Below the pieces are notes generated by a model. It searched no databases and was not told the origin of the DNA. It saw only the letters and a list, made by a program, of their open reading frames with translations. A DNA stretch of 64,000 bases from positions 124,001 to 188,000 of the forward strand of contig JAQWTL010000020.1 of NCBI GenBank assembly GCA_029242715.1, in the 5' to 3' direction. The DNA comes from Phycisphaerales bacterium. Its GTDB lineage: Bacteria > Planctomycetota > Phycisphaerae > Phycisphaerales > SM1A02. Both the position numbers and the translations under genes were made by a program. Positions 45,792 through 55,606 of the stretch are shown piece by piece. Within the stretch, counting starts at the first letter, position 1, and each line of letters starts with the position of its first letter.

Positions 45792-45826
45792 AAAAGGCAC
45801 GCGCGGCTGTAACAGCCACGCGTGCC
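45791..45826 (-). terminator. Intrinsic terminator, likely bidirectional
   Basis: Stem GGCACGCGCGGCT/AGCCACGCGTGCC with one C-A mismatch and a short GTAAC loop. On the minus strand it is followed by TTTTT, ending the lipoprotein/trxB transcript; on the plus strand only a weaker TTTA follows, ending the DAACS gene. Confidence 0.8.
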
Positions 45827-45849
45827 AGATGTCCTTTATTCGCAAGACG

Positions 45850-46254
45850 TCAGAACTGGCCGCCATCCCGCTGCATCGTTGTCTGCACCTGCCTCATGAT
45901 CTCGGTGAGCCTCTGAGCCTTCGGTGAATTGGCGATTTTCTCCGTTATCTCCAGGAACTTGGGCGAGACCGCAACTTTCTGCCATGCCTTGGCAGCGTCC
46001 TGGGCCTTGGCCATGTACTCGGGACGCTTGTCGCCAGGAATCGCCTCTACCGCCGGCTTCAACTTGTCCATTGCATTGGCCATGGCCTGCAGACCATCAA
46101 GAAAACCATCCTCATCACCGGCCTGTGCTGCCTTGTCGATCTTGGCTGTTGCAGCATTCATGGCATTGATTGCTGAATCTACCGGATTCGAACAACCGGC
46201 AAGCAACAAGGCAATCACCGCAAGAACGCTCAATACAATCTGCTTCTTCATCAT
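45850..46254 (-). CDS. Small helical lipoprotein
   Basis: 134 residues. Lipobox VIALLLAGC. The mature part is helical, with Ala-rich amphipathic stretches (INAMNAATAKIDKAAQ, MANAMDKLKPAVEAI), reminiscent of small periplasmic helical-bundle lipoproteins. Function unknown. AAGGAA lies 7 nt before the ATG pair at 46254/46251. It follows trxB by 87 bp on the same strand and ends at the terminator. Confidence 0.7.
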   Translation of the reverse strand: MMKKQIVLSVLAVIALLLAGCSNPVDSAINAMNAATAKIDKAAQAGDEDGFLDGLQAMANAMDKLKPAVEAIPGDKRPEYMAKAQDAAKAWQKVAVSPKFLEITEKIANSPKAQRLTEIMRQVQTTMQRDGGQF

Positions 46255-46341
46255 TTGAATTTCCTTAAAACTGAACATTCATGGGAAAATGCAAACGCTG
46301 ATTCAACCTGAACCAAACCCGCATCCCCGAAGATTTCTTTA

Positions 46342-47313
46342 TCAAGATTCTGATTCTGCCAACCATCGTTCCGTATCGAGTGCCGCTTGGCATCCCATTC
46401 CGGCTGCTGTAATCGCCTGGCGATATATGGAATCCGCAACATCACCTGCTGCGAAGACGCCCTCGATGTTGGTATTGCTTCCACGCCCTGGAAGTTTGAT
46501 GTACTTCGCCTCATCAAGATTGATGCCACTGCCATCCAGGAAACCCGTTGCAGGCGTATGACCGATTGCAACAAACAGGCCCTTCAACTCCAGATGCGAA
46601 GCCTCCCCTGTAACAAGGTTCTCAAGATCAACACCGGTGATTGAATCATCTCCAGTGACATCAGTCACCTTCGAGTTCCAGATCACCTCCGCATTTGGCT
46701 CATCAAGGAATCGCTTCTGCATGGTCTTGGATGCACGCAGCTCATCTCGTCGGTGAATGACATAGACCTTCGAGGCGAACTTCGTAAGGTAATGAGCCTC
46801 TTCCATCGCGCTATCGCCACCTCCGACGACGCCCAGGGGCTGATCCCGGAACATCGGCAAAGCACCATCGCACACGGCACAGGCACTGACACCACCACCT
46901 GAAGTGGCTAATCGCAGTTCGTTATCCAGACCCATCCAGTTGGCGGTCGCTCCAGTCGCAAGGATCACTGCCTTTGCACGAACCTCATTGCCTCCGGATG
47001 TCTTCAGGACAAACGGCCTGGATGAAAAGTCACAGGAAACGATGTCTTCGCCCACGACACGCGTGCCGAATCGTTCCGCCTGCTTCTGGAACATGGCCAT
47101 CATCTCAGGGCCAGCAATACCCTCGGGAAATCCGGGATAGTTCTCAACATCGGTGGTCAGCATCAACTGACCGCCAGGAAGAACCGGTGCCGGATCCTGC
47201 CGAGGCACACCGACGTAACAGACGGGATTGAGTTGAGCCCGCGCCGCATAGATTGCCGCTGTCCAACCAGCGGGCCCACTACCAACAATGACAACCTGCT
47301 CGACATCGGACAT
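46342..47313 (-). CDS. trxB: Thioredoxin-disulfide reductase
   Basis: 323 residues, usual length. FAD- and NADPH-binding Rossmann motifs ([32 protein letters not shown]), redox-active Cys pair CAVC in [11 protein letters not shown], and the C-terminal [10 protein letters not shown]. Transfers electrons from NADPH to thioredoxin. GGAG lies 10 nt before the ATG. It is 23 bp downstream of the 495-residue secreted protein gene. Confidence 0.97.
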   Translation of the reverse strand: MSDVEQVVIVGSGPAGWTAAIYAARAQLNPVCYVGVPRQDPAPVLPGGQLMLTTDVENYPGFPEGIAGPEMMAMFQKQAERFGTRVVGEDIVSCDFSSRPFVLKTSGGNEVRAKAVILATGATANWMGLDNELRLATSGGGVSACAVCDGALPMFRDQPLGVVGGGDSAMEEAHYLTKFASKVYVIHRRDELRASKTMQKRFLDEPNAEVIWNSKVTDVTGDDSITGVDLENLVTGEASHLELKGLFVAIGHTPATGFLDGSGINLDEAKYIKLPGRGSNTNIEGVFAAGDVADSIYRQAITAAGMGCQAALDTERWLAESES

Positions 47314-47336
47314 CGAATCTGCTCCAAATATTGCTG

Positions 47337-48824
47337 CTATTCCAAGACGCCATTCTTGCGAAGCAAGGCCTTGATGGGTGGCCAGAGGATGATGTCTGCA
47401 TCGTCACCGAGTTCGGCATGTTCCTCGCCTCGATCATCCTGCTCATCTGAACCCACGCTGTAGAGAAGCGCCGAGCCCGGCTCAAGCCAAAGGCGATCAC
47501 CAGCCACCATCAAGAGTGTCTTGTTCTTGATCTTTCGATAATGAAACGGCCCCAGAACCTCTGGCTTGTCCAGAAAGTTGTATGGGTCCTTGTCAATCTG
47601 ACGCGTGATCTCGGATCCATAAAGACGTTGCGCTGAGATGGATTGGTCGACGGGATACTCGCCATATCGACGATGGAACCCGCACAATCCAGCCGAGATT
47701 GCCGTGCCATAGACCGCCACACGAAGCCTGTTTCGAATCTCAAACAGTTCCTGGATATTCTCAATCGAAAGAAGAACGGCTGCGTATCGCATCCCGTTTG
47801 CCTTCTCAAACTCAGAAGCCAGGCTGATGATGTAGCCGTAATCACGAGCTCGCCATCGGCGCCACCAATCGTCGTAGATCAATGTCAGCCGCTCCTTGGA
47901 CGCATCCATGCTGGCATGACGCCCAGCAATGGCCCGCCAACGTGCTGCCGCACCGAGCCGGGTAAGCGGTTCCTTTTCCGACTGAAGACGGGTGAATACC
48001 TCTACGAATCGATCAGGAATCGGATCTCCCGTTTCCTTGTCGAATACCTGTTCCATTATCGCCTCGGCAACATATCTGTCTGCCTCGGGAATCAGGAGCC
48101 TGGCACGATCCGGCCGCAGGTATGGAAGCTGGCGGAGTGATATCTCACGGAACTGGTCTGGTGAAATCTGGTCCATGTAGGTCCAGTACATGTCCCTTGC
48201 ATTGGCAAGGCTCTCCGTGAGGAGCTCGAAGGTATGCGTCTTCTCTTCCATGAACTGGCGATCACAGAACATACGAAGCACGAACAGCTTTGAATTGAGC
48301 AGGGATAAGGCACCATCCACATCACCGATCTCGAACCGGCGATAGATTTCAGCCGTCGCAAAGGCGGCGATCGTGTCGAGTGCCTTGAAGTAGTTGAACT
48401 CAACGACCGGTTGGCCGCCATCAATCAAGATGTCTACTGAGAGTCCGGCTTCTGAATAGGAATTCGGAACGTTCTCAGCACCATAAGGAAGCCCGATGAT
48501 GGTTCGATCTGCAGATCGGATGATGGCTTCGGCCATGCCCGAATTGCTGCTGGCCCATTTCGAGACATCACCCCACTCGGACATTCCAGGCCAGATGCTT
48601 CCTTGGTTGAAGGTGCTACTGACTGGTTGAGGCGGTGAACTCATCGCCAGGTAGGCATCAAAGAGAACCTTCCAGGCCTTCGCAGATGCATCACCACGAA
48701 TGGTGCCATCCTTGTTGAGTTCTTCAACCAGTTTCTGGGCGGATTCCTCATCTGCCATCAGCCCGCCAGGGGCCAGGAAGAAACCACCAGCTACCAGGAC
48801 CATCATCAGGATTCGTCGCATCAT
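47337..48824 (-). CDS. Uncharacterised secreted protein, 495 residues
   Basis: Signal peptide ([19 protein letters not shown], cleaved near LMADEES). No domain family recognised. Mostly helical with many aromatics ([18 protein letters not shown]), and the last ~80 residues ([15 protein letters not shown] ... [10 protein letters not shown]) look like a type II secretion-associated pseudopilin C-terminal segment found in PVC bacteria. AGGAG is 7 nt before ATG 48824. First gene of a run with trxB and the small lipoprotein. Divergent from the SIS gene across a GC-rich dyad. Confidence 0.6.
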   Translation of the reverse strand: MMRRILMMVLVAGGFFLAPGGLMADEESAQKLVEELNKDGTIRGDASAKAWKVLFDAYLAMSSPPQPVSSTFNQGSIWPGMSEWGDVSKWASSNSGMAEAIIRSADRTIIGLPYGAENVPNSYSEAGLSVDILIDGGQPVVEFNYFKALDTIAAFATAEIYRRFEIGDVDGALSLLNSKLFVLRMFCDRQFMEEKTHTFELLTESLANARDMYWTYMDQISPDQFREISLRQLPYLRPDRARLLIPEADRYVAEAIMEQVFDKETGDPIPDRFVEVFTRLQSEKEPLTRLGAAARWRAIAGRHASMDASKERLTLIYDDWWRRWRARDYGYIISLASEFEKANGMRYAAVLLSIENIQELFEIRNRLRVAVYGTAISAGLCGFHRRYGEYPVDQSISAQRLYGSEITRQIDKDPYNFLDKPEVLGPFHYRKIKNKTLLMVAGDRLWLEPGSALLYSVGSDEQDDRGEEHAELGDDADIILWPPIKALLRKNGVLE

Positions 48825-48967
48825 CAAGGACTCCTGCCATCTTGCGAACGTCGAAGTCTAGCAGGCGTGGCCCCTCCACGCCCCCCAGGGGGGCCAGCAA
48901 CCTATACTCCTCCCTAGGCCAGCCTGTCTCGCCTCAGGGACCCTTCCTAAACATACTGGTTTCCGAC

Positions 48968-49570
48968 ATGAGCAGATCTTCCAGCCCTATGCCAGCCACC
49001 ATGCATGATCAATTGCTGAGCCAACTCCAGCACTCGTGCAACAAGCTCTCAGAGTTGGAGAGCCAATTGCCGGATGTCCTGCGACTTGGTGAGGTCATCG
49101 TGGCATCCCTGACTGCAGGCGGAACCCTCTTTACCGCCGGGAATGGTGGCTCGGCAGCACAAGCTCTTCATCTCACCGAGGAGTTGATCGGACGCTACGA
49201 AGCAACAAGACCCCCGATCAGATCGATCTCGCTCGTTTCGGACCCTTCGGCGATGACCTGTATCGCCAATGATTTTGGATTTGAGATGATCTTTGAACGC
49301 CCCCTCAAAGGGCTTGCTCGAGAAGGTGATGTCCTGCTGGCCATGAGCACATCTGGCAAGAGCGAAAATATCCTGAGAGCACTCAAAGCCGCCAGGGATA
49401 TGGGCGTGACCACCATGGGCCTGCTTGGCCGAGATGGTGGCCCTGCCCTGGAGCACTGTGAGCATGCCCTTGTCATCGATTCAGACAAGTCGGCAACGAT
49501 CCAGGATGTTCACCAGGTGGTCATTCATCTTCTGTGTGAACTGATTGAGCACTGTGTAGCCAAACACTGA
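48968..49570 (+). CDS. SIS-domain phosphoheptose isomerase-like protein
   Basis: 200 residues. GNGGSAAQALHLTEELIG, the STSGKSENILRALK phosphosugar-binding loop and QDVHQVVIHLLCELIEH fit GmhA (sedoheptulose-7-phosphate isomerase) or a DiaA-like relative. GmhA makes the heptose precursor of LPS core. Several ATGs (48968, 48989, 49001) are possible; 48968 gives the usual length. Not part of an obvious LPS cluster; lies in a run with the MauE-like and M20 genes. Confidence 0.83.
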   Translation: MSRSSSPMPATMHDQLLSQLQHSCNKLSELESQLPDVLRLGEVIVASLTAGGTLFTAGNGGSAAQALHLTEELIGRYEATRPPIRSISLVSDPSAMTCIANDFGFEMIFERPLKGLAREGDVLLAMSTSGKSENILRALKAARDMGVTTMGLLGRDGGPALEHCEHALVIDSDKSATIQDVHQVVIHLLCELIEHCVAKH

Positions 49571-49644
49571 AGCAAGACACGCGACAATAAACAAGCTTGT
49601 CCTGCGTTCAACCAAGGCAGATCTACCACCTCACGAGACACCCC

Positions 49645-50721
49645 ATGGCTGAAGCTTCAACTGATACAACTCGCAATCAACTTGGAATTCTGGGTCTCGT
49701 TCTTGTCCGGATCGTGGTCCCGGCCTGGATCTTGTCTGGTGCCCTTCTGAAATTCGCGTCAAACTCACCAAAGCTTCTCCCGGAGCATTTTCGAAAACTT
49801 TTTGATGAAGACAGTTACGGCATCATTCTTGCCAGCGTGCTGGTCATTGAAATAGCCGCGATTGTCATCATGCTCTTTATTCCGAAGTTCGCACGGCTGA
49901 TCGCCGTCCTGATGTTGGCCGCATTTGTTCTTGTTCTCATCAACGAATTGATTTCAGGCAATCTCACGAATTGCGGATGCCTGGGAAGCTATTCACCGCC
50001 GCCGTGGCTCATGCTCGCCATTGATCTGCTGCTGCTTATCCTCGTCATAGCGATCCGACCCGCCAGCGTGACAGAGGAAGGTTCACTTCGGCTTGGAGTC
50101 GCCCAGGCATTAGTCATCTTCCTCGTCGCGTCCGCTGTTGTCTTTGCATGGGTTCTTGCTAAGCCAAAGGTTGTGAGCTCAACACTCACTGGGCCACAAA
50201 GCCCCGCGGTTGTAGTCGGAATGATTCCTGAAACCTATGGTGAGATGCCGGATTCCAGTCTGGACAGCCAACCGGAAGCGTCCACAGAATCAGTTCCAAC
50301 ATCGCCCACGCCATCCCGTGACTGGTACGAGTTGGACACCACTGATTGGGTCGGCCGCAATGTGAAGGACATCGATCTTGTCCAGTACACAAAAGGCCTG
50401 CCCGCAGATCTGGAACAGGGCGAGCAATACCTCATCTACTACAGCCGTACCTGTGATCACTGCCTGATGCTGCTGGAATTCCAATTCGGCTTCGGATCAC
50501 CAGTACCCACGACACTTGTTGCCGTGCCGGAAACCGCTGACGGCTTTGCCGCCGAGGGGCTCATGGATAATCCCTGTCTTGATTGCCAGATGGCAGAACT
50601 CCCAACGGGGATCGACTGGATCATGACCCCCCCCCTGGTGATGGCCCTGAGGGATGGAGAGGTCATCTGCGTGAAAGAAGCCGAGGAAGCCGATGCGCCG
50701 GAATGCCTTCCGTTCCATTAG
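49645..50721 (+). CDS. MauE/DoxX-like membrane protein with C-terminal thioredoxin-like part
   Basis: 358 residues. The first ~180 residues have five hydrophobic helices and the NCGCLG motif of MauE/DoxX-type proteins, which support disulfide or maturation chemistry. A Ser/Pro/Thr linker follows, then a soluble part with YYSRTCDHCLML, a CxxC site of thioredoxin type, and further Cys pairs CLDC and a final C. The C-terminal part is not a standard thioredoxin, so a membrane-anchored thiol oxidoreductase role is inferred. Neighbour of SIS and M20 genes. Confidence 0.65.
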   Translation: MAEASTDTTRNQLGILGLVLVRIVVPAWILSGALLKFASNSPKLLPEHFRKLFDEDSYGIILASVLVIEIAAIVIMLFIPKFARLIAVLMLAAFVLVLINELISGNLTNCGCLGSYSPPPWLMLAIDLLLLILVIAIRPASVTEEGSLRLGVAQALVIFLVASAVVFAWVLAKPKVVSSTLTGPQSPAVVVGMIPETYGEMPDSSLDSQPEASTESVPTSPTPSRDWYELDTTDWVGRNVKDIDLVQYTKGLPADLEQGEQYLIYYSRTCDHCLMLLEFQFGFGSPVPTTLVAVPETADGFAAEGLMDNPCLDCQMAELPTGIDWIMTPPLVMALRDGEVICVKEAEEADAPECLPFH

Positions 50722-50758
50722 ACGCTAGCCTGCATCTCCTCAAGGGAGATTGCACGGC

Positions 50759-52150
50759 ATGAACAAGACGCTTCAAGACGTACTGAACTGGATCGACGAA
50801 CACCTCGAGGAGTCTCTCGAACGCGTCGAGGACTTCCTCCGGATTCCCAGCGTTGGCACTGATCCTGCCCATGATGAGGACACTCGGAGAGCCGCCATAT
50901 TTGCCGGCGACCTCCTCTCGGATATTGGCATGGACTCCACGGTTCATACCACTCCAGGGCAACCGATGGTCGTCGCACATGATGATGGGCCCGGCGACGG
51001 TCCGCACATCCTGTACTACGGGCATTACGACGTGCAACCTGCCGATCCACTGGAACTGTGGGATTCGCCCCCCTTCGAACCAGTCCGCGTCGACGGTGAT
51101 GAAGGACCCAAGATCGTTGCCCGGGGCGCAGCTGATGACAAAGGTCAGTTGATGATGTTCATCGAGGCCTTCCGGGCATGGAAGGCTGTGACTGGTTCAT
51201 TGCCTGCACCTGTACGAATTCTGCTGGAAGGTGAAGAAGAAAGCGGCAGCGACAGCCTTGAACCGTTTCTCCACGAGCATTCAAATGAACTGGAATCTGC
51301 GGTATGCGTGATCAGCGATACCGGCATGTGGACACCGGACACACCAGCCATCACGACCCGACTTCGAGGCATCATCTATCTGCAGGCCACGTTGCACGGG
51401 CCCTCACACGATCTGCACTCCGGTGCGTATGGCGGCGCCGTGATCAATCCAATCAACGCGCTCACTCGAATCGTCTCGCAACTTCATGATGATCAAGGTC
51501 GCATTCAGATTGATGGCTTCTATGACGATGTCGCTGTCGACGAAGCGTTGCTCGCTGAATGGAAAGATCTGAACTTCGATGAAGCCGGCTTCCTTGCAAC
51601 AGCCGGCCTCAAATCCTCCACAGGCGAAGCCTCGCATTCCACATTGGAACGAGTCTGGGCACGACCGAGTTGCGACATCAACGGCATCTGGGCTGGTTAC
51701 ACCGGACCGGGTGCCAAAACCGTGATTGCGGCCGAGGCCTCATGCAAGATCAGTTGCCGAATGGTTCCCGGCCAGAACCCCCGAACCATCATGGATGCCC
51801 TGAAGGCATTCCTGGAAGCACGCACACCAGAGGGTTGTCGCTGGAAATTCGAGGAACATGGCTGCAATCCAGGCATCTGCGTGGCAACTGATTCCCCCTG
51901 GCTCCAGTCGGCCCGACAAGCCATGAACCAGGTATTCGACAATGATGCCGTGCTGATTGGCTGTGGTGGATCTCTGCCCATCGTCGGGTCTTTCCAGTCC
52001 ATCCTGGGAATCGATTCCCTGCTGGTGGGCTTCGGCCTGGACAGCGACCGCGTCCATTCTCCAAATGAAGAATTCTCGGTTGCCAGGTTCCGCCATGGCG
52101 TCAGAAGCCATGCTGCCATGGTTGAGGCCTTTGGATCCCTGTCTGGCTGA
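50759..52150 (+). CDS. M20-family dipeptidase
   Basis: 463 residues. Metal-binding motifs are clear: GHYDVQP, ADDKGQ, EGEEESGS (catalytic Glu/ligands), and SDTGMWT; a dimerisation lid domain lies between about residues 195 and 320. It resembles CNDP/PepV-like metallodipeptidases. Cytoplasmic, no signal peptide. ATG 50759 has GGGAG upstream; a TTG at 50750 is less likely. Starts 37 bp after the MauE-like gene. Confidence 0.93.
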   Translation: MNKTLQDVLNWIDEHLEESLERVEDFLRIPSVGTDPAHDEDTRRAAIFAGDLLSDIGMDSTVHTTPGQPMVVAHDDGPGDGPHILYYGHYDVQPADPLELWDSPPFEPVRVDGDEGPKIVARGAADDKGQLMMFIEAFRAWKAVTGSLPAPVRILLEGEEESGSDSLEPFLHEHSNELESAVCVISDTGMWTPDTPAITTRLRGIIYLQATLHGPSHDLHSGAYGGAVINPINALTRIVSQLHDDQGRIQIDGFYDDVAVDEALLAEWKDLNFDEAGFLATAGLKSSTGEASHSTLERVWARPSCDINGIWAGYTGPGAKTVIAAEASCKISCRMVPGQNPRTIMDALKAFLEARTPEGCRWKFEEHGCNPGICVATDSPWLQSARQAMNQVFDNDAVLIGCGGSLPIVGSFQSILGIDSLLVGFGLDSDRVHSPNEEFSVARFRHGVRSHAAMVEAFGSLSG

Positions 52151-52183
52151 TCATTCCCCACCGGTCCTTCGTACCATGATCAC

Positions 52184-54622
52184 GTGAACTCGCTGCACAC
52201 GTTTCTATGCACGCTTCTCTGCCTGTTGCTTTGGCCGATGGCCACGCACGCTCAGGATCAGATCGACATCAAACTGCTCCAGTATGGAGCAGGCAATGTC
52301 TACCGTCCTGGCGAAGTCAACGGTATGGAAATCGAATTGACCAGCCGGATGCCCTCGGATAAATCCGTGTGGATCCAGTGGGACCATGAAACGCCAGATG
52401 GAGATGTGATTGCCTATGGAAGGCAGGTGACGCTGTCACCTGGTCAACCTCGAACGACCTGGCTGAACGTCCCCCTGAGCCCCGACACGACACTGGACTC
52501 ACAGAACTCGATACGTGTTCGTGAATTGACAGACGGTGAACCAGGGCAGGACCTTGGCGTGCATCAATTCAAGCCCATCTTCGTATCTCCAAGATTGATT
52601 CCTCGCAACACCAACCTGGTGGGAATCATCGGGACCAGGACGGCGGGCCTCGAATTCTATGAACGTTCCCCGGAGTTCATTCCCAACTTCAACATTGCCG
52701 GAGAACCCACGGCACTGGGCAGCATGCCTGTCTCCAGCAAACTCCCGGATAGCTGGGCCGGTTTGCGTACGTATGAAACACTTGTCTGGACGAACACCGA
52801 AGTAGAGCTCTCCCCTGCCCAGGAACAGGCGCTCATCGAATGGATGGAGCGCGGTGGGCACCTGGTCATCGTGCTGCCGCAGGCGGGCAATCCCTGGAAC
52901 CTCGGATCTGGTGAAGATGGACCTCTTGGTTCAATCATGCCCGGATCACCAGCAGTGGATGAGTCCGTGCCACTCATGTCGGTGCTACCCCAACTGGTCA
53001 AACAATTGCCACGGACCGCGCCTACAGGCTCGATTCCCGTCCACGTCTTTCGTTCACAATCCGGAGAGATCAACGTCGCTCCCCAGGAAGATGGATGGAT
53101 CGACATCTGGTCCGTCAATGGCGTTGGCTGCGTAGCTGTCCAAAGACCCGTTGGAAGAGGTCTGTTGAGTGTGGTTGGTGTTGACCTGGCTGCCAATTCG
53201 TTGCGGGACAGCGTCATAGTCAATCCTGGAGAATCCGCTTCACCCATCGAGAGTATCCCGGAGCCTGATGTGTTCTGGAACCGCATACTGGGTCGTCGAG
53301 GTGACACACCACTGTCACGTTCCTTGAATGAACTGCGTGCAGAAGAACGTCTCGTCTTGACTGCTCCTGATGTGCGGGTCGTGGGCGACAGTCTCATCAG
53401 TGCAGAGACCGATGACGTGGGACAAGTCGGGGGCGGCCTCTTGATTGCCTTTCTCCTCTTCATCACCTACTGGTTGTTTGCCATTCCATTGTGCTGGGGC
53501 GTTCTCAAGAAACGCCGCTGGTTGCACTGGTCCTGGATGGGCTTCTTCATCGTGTCCATACTGTTCAGCGTCATTGCATGGATACTGGTTGCTACAACTC
53601 GAGAATCATCCATCCATGCAAGACATCTGACGGTCATCGATTCCGTGCATGGCCAGGACCAGCAACGTGCCATCAGTTGGATGTCCCTGTTCACACCTGG
53701 CTATGCTGATCATGAACTGGTCATCAAAGGCGATGGCGATGATTTGATCCTGCCATGGGAACCCAGTGAGAACAGACTGAGTGGTTTCCCTGACAGAAGG
53801 CAGACATCGGTCGATTCTGGCCGCGGTTCCAACAGCATGGTCATCCCAAGCAGATCGACGACAACACCTCTTCAACTGGACTGGCGTGGCCCGATTGCCC
53901 TCTCTGACTGGGGAGATGTACTTCGCATGGATCCTCAACGCCCTGTCCATGTGGTCAGGGATCGCGATGGCATCGCCACTGGCATTCGAGGCTCCGTCAT
54001 CAGCCGACTGCCCGGCGAGCTTGAAGATGTCCAGGTCATCTTCGTCGACAAGCAGCATCCCATGGCTCGACCGTCTGAAGTCGTCGATGGGAAGAAGATG
54101 TCCTGGGTTCAACCTTCTGAATCCGGACGAATGGAAAGGATTGGATGGCACTGGGCCATGGGCGAGGATGTTCCTGAAGGTGGTTACATCATTTTCGACA
54201 ACCTCAAACTTGACCCCCAATTCAACCTTGAGCAGTCTGTCAAGACCAGGTACTCCGGTCACCGCGAGCAGATCGGTACGTCTTTGAATCCGATGAACTC
54301 TGGTGAACGTCGCCGGGCCTTGGAAGCACTGTCGATCTTTCACCAACTTGAACCACCGACCTGGATTCGACAAGCCGGCGAAAAGCGGGATGCAGATCAT
54401 GCCATTACCACTCGCCTTGTAGGCCGCGAACTGGACCTTTCCGCCTTGATGAGCCAGCCAGTGGTGATCATCACAGGCTTCCTGCCGGCCAGTGAATTGC
54501 CCATTCCGCTTATGGTGAACGGCGAACCAGTGGAATCCAGTGAGGGCCTGGTGATGGTCCGATGGATCCTGCCCCTGCAGGAGGAAGCCAGCAGCACGGA
54601 TTCGCCCACGAAGAGAGGCTGA
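52184..54622 (+). CDS. Large uncharacterised membrane protein
   Basis: 812 residues, starting GTG 52184 with a signal peptide (LLCLLLWPMATHA). A beta-rich region is followed, at about residues 190-230, by YETLVWTNTEVELSPAQEQALIEWMERGG, a class I glutamine-amidotransferase-like/DUF4350-like fold piece; two hydrophobic helices occur near residues 415-475 (GGLLIAFLLFITYWLF, SWMGFFIVSILFSVIAW); the C-terminal ~330 residues are soluble. This resembles large membrane proteins found with ABC ATPases in planctomycetes and GldG-like systems (inferred). Just upstream of an ABC ATPase gene, 31 bp apart. Confidence 0.6.
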   Translation: MNSLHTFLCTLLCLLLWPMATHAQDQIDIKLLQYGAGNVYRPGEVNGMEIELTSRMPSDKSVWIQWDHETPDGDVIAYGRQVTLSPGQPRTTWLNVPLSPDTTLDSQNSIRVRELTDGEPGQDLGVHQFKPIFVSPRLIPRNTNLVGIIGTRTAGLEFYERSPEFIPNFNIAGEPTALGSMPVSSKLPDSWAGLRTYETLVWTNTEVELSPAQEQALIEWMERGGHLVIVLPQAGNPWNLGSGEDGPLGSIMPGSPAVDESVPLMSVLPQLVKQLPRTAPTGSIPVHVFRSQSGEINVAPQEDGWIDIWSVNGVGCVAVQRPVGRGLLSVVGVDLAANSLRDSVIVNPGESASPIESIPEPDVFWNRILGRRGDTPLSRSLNELRAEERLVLTAPDVRVVGDSLISAETDDVGQVGGGLLIAFLLFITYWLFAIPLCWGVLKKRRWLHWSWMGFFIVSILFSVIAWILVATTRESSIHARHLTVIDSVHGQDQQRAISWMSLFTPGYADHELVIKGDGDDLILPWEPSENRLSGFPDRRQTSVDSGRGSNSMVIPSRSTTTPLQLDWRGPIALSDWGDVLRMDPQRPVHVVRDRDGIATGIRGSVISRLPGELEDVQVIFVDKQHPMARPSEVVDGKKMSWVQPSESGRMERIGWHWAMGEDVPEGGYIIFDNLKLDPQFNLEQSVKTRYSGHREQIGTSLNPMNSGERRRALEALSIFHQLEPPTWIRQAGEKRDADHAITTRLVGRELDLSALMSQPVVIITGFLPASELPIPLMVNGEPVESSEGLVMVRWILPLQEEASSTDSPTKRG

Positions 54623-54653
54623 TCCGTATACGCTTGAGCACCGGATTCTTTCC

Positions 54654-55601
54654 ATGGCCATCATCGAAACCGTCAACCTGACCAAGAAGTACGGCGACCT
54701 CACGGCGCTGGACAACCTCAACCTCGAGATCGAGGAAGGTGCCTGCTTCGGTTTCATCGGCCCTAATGGAGCGGGAAAGACCACGACCATCAAGATCCTG
54801 GCCACGCTCCTGAAGCCGACCTGGGGCGAGGCACGAATTGATGGAAACGTCGTGGGATACCAGAACCCGCACATCAGACCGATCATCGGATACGTCCCCG
54901 ACTTCATGGGCGCGTATGACGACATGGTCGTCACGGAGTATCTCGATTTCTTTGCCGCCTGCTATGACATTCATGGCCAACGGAGACGCAAGGTTGTCTC
55001 TGATGTACTTGATCTCACGGACCTCAATTACAAAGCCAATGCAGAAGTCAACAGCTTGAGCCGTGGCATGAGCCAGCGGTTGTCAGTGGCAAGAGTTCTG
55101 TTGCATGACCCAAAGGTCTTGCTTCTGGATGAACCTGCTTCAGGTCTCGATCCACGGGCCCGTGTCGAGATACGCGAGCTTCTCAAGGAATTGAGGCGGA
55201 TGGGCAAGACCATCGTCATCAGCTCGCATATCCTTCATGAACTGGCGGAACTGTGCAACATGGTCGGCATCATCGAGCAAGGAAAACTCTTGTTCTCAGG
55301 AAGCGTCGATGAGATCATGGAACGAGCCAATGTCGGCCAACTGGTTCGCATCTGTGTGGAAGACCGCGTGAAGGAAGCCGGCCGGATGCTCATGCAGGTA
55401 CCTGGCGTCAAGCGTGTCGAGTTGATTCGAGATCGTGGCGAACTGGTCCTGGAGGTTCTTCTTGACAGTGATGCAGAAATCCCCGTTCCAGAGCTTGCCA
55501 GTCGCCTGGTAGCCCAGGGATATCGCCTGAAATCTTTCCATCCCGCTGAGATCAATCTCGAAACGGCCTTCATGCGATTGACCAAGGGACTTGTTGGATA
55601 G
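54654..55601 (+). CDS. ABC transporter ATP-binding protein (GldA/NatA-like)
   Basis: 315 residues. Walker A GPNGAGKTT at residue 40, Q-loop YVPDFMG, signature SLSRGMSQRLSVARVL, Walker B LLLDEPASGLDP, switch SSHIL. A C-terminal ~90-residue domain (NVGQLVRICVEDRVKEA) like those of antibiotic or gliding-type ATPases. No typical ABC-2 permease is adjacent; the 812-residue protein upstream is the only membrane partner nearby. Start ATG 54654. nadK follows by 5 bp. Confidence 0.9.
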   Translation: MAIIETVNLTKKYGDLTALDNLNLEIEEGACFGFIGPNGAGKTTTIKILATLLKPTWGEARIDGNVVGYQNPHIRPIIGYVPDFMGAYDDMVVTEYLDFFAACYDIHGQRRRKVVSDVLDLTDLNYKANAEVNSLSRGMSQRLSVARVLLHDPKVLLLDEPASGLDPRARVEIRELLKELRRMGKTIVISSHILHELAELCNMVGIIEQGKLLFSGSVDEIMERANVGQLVRICVEDRVKEAGRMLMQVPGVKRVELIRDRGELVLEVLLDSDAEIPVPELASRLVAQGYRLKSFHPAEINLETAFMRLTKGLVG

Positions 55602-55606
55602 GTGTG

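Noticed and set aside
53606-54934. Long minus-strand frame of 442 codons
   Set aside because: It lies antisense across the 812-residue membrane protein and ABC ATPase genes; the plus-strand frames have signal peptide, helices and Walker motifs, while this one has none.
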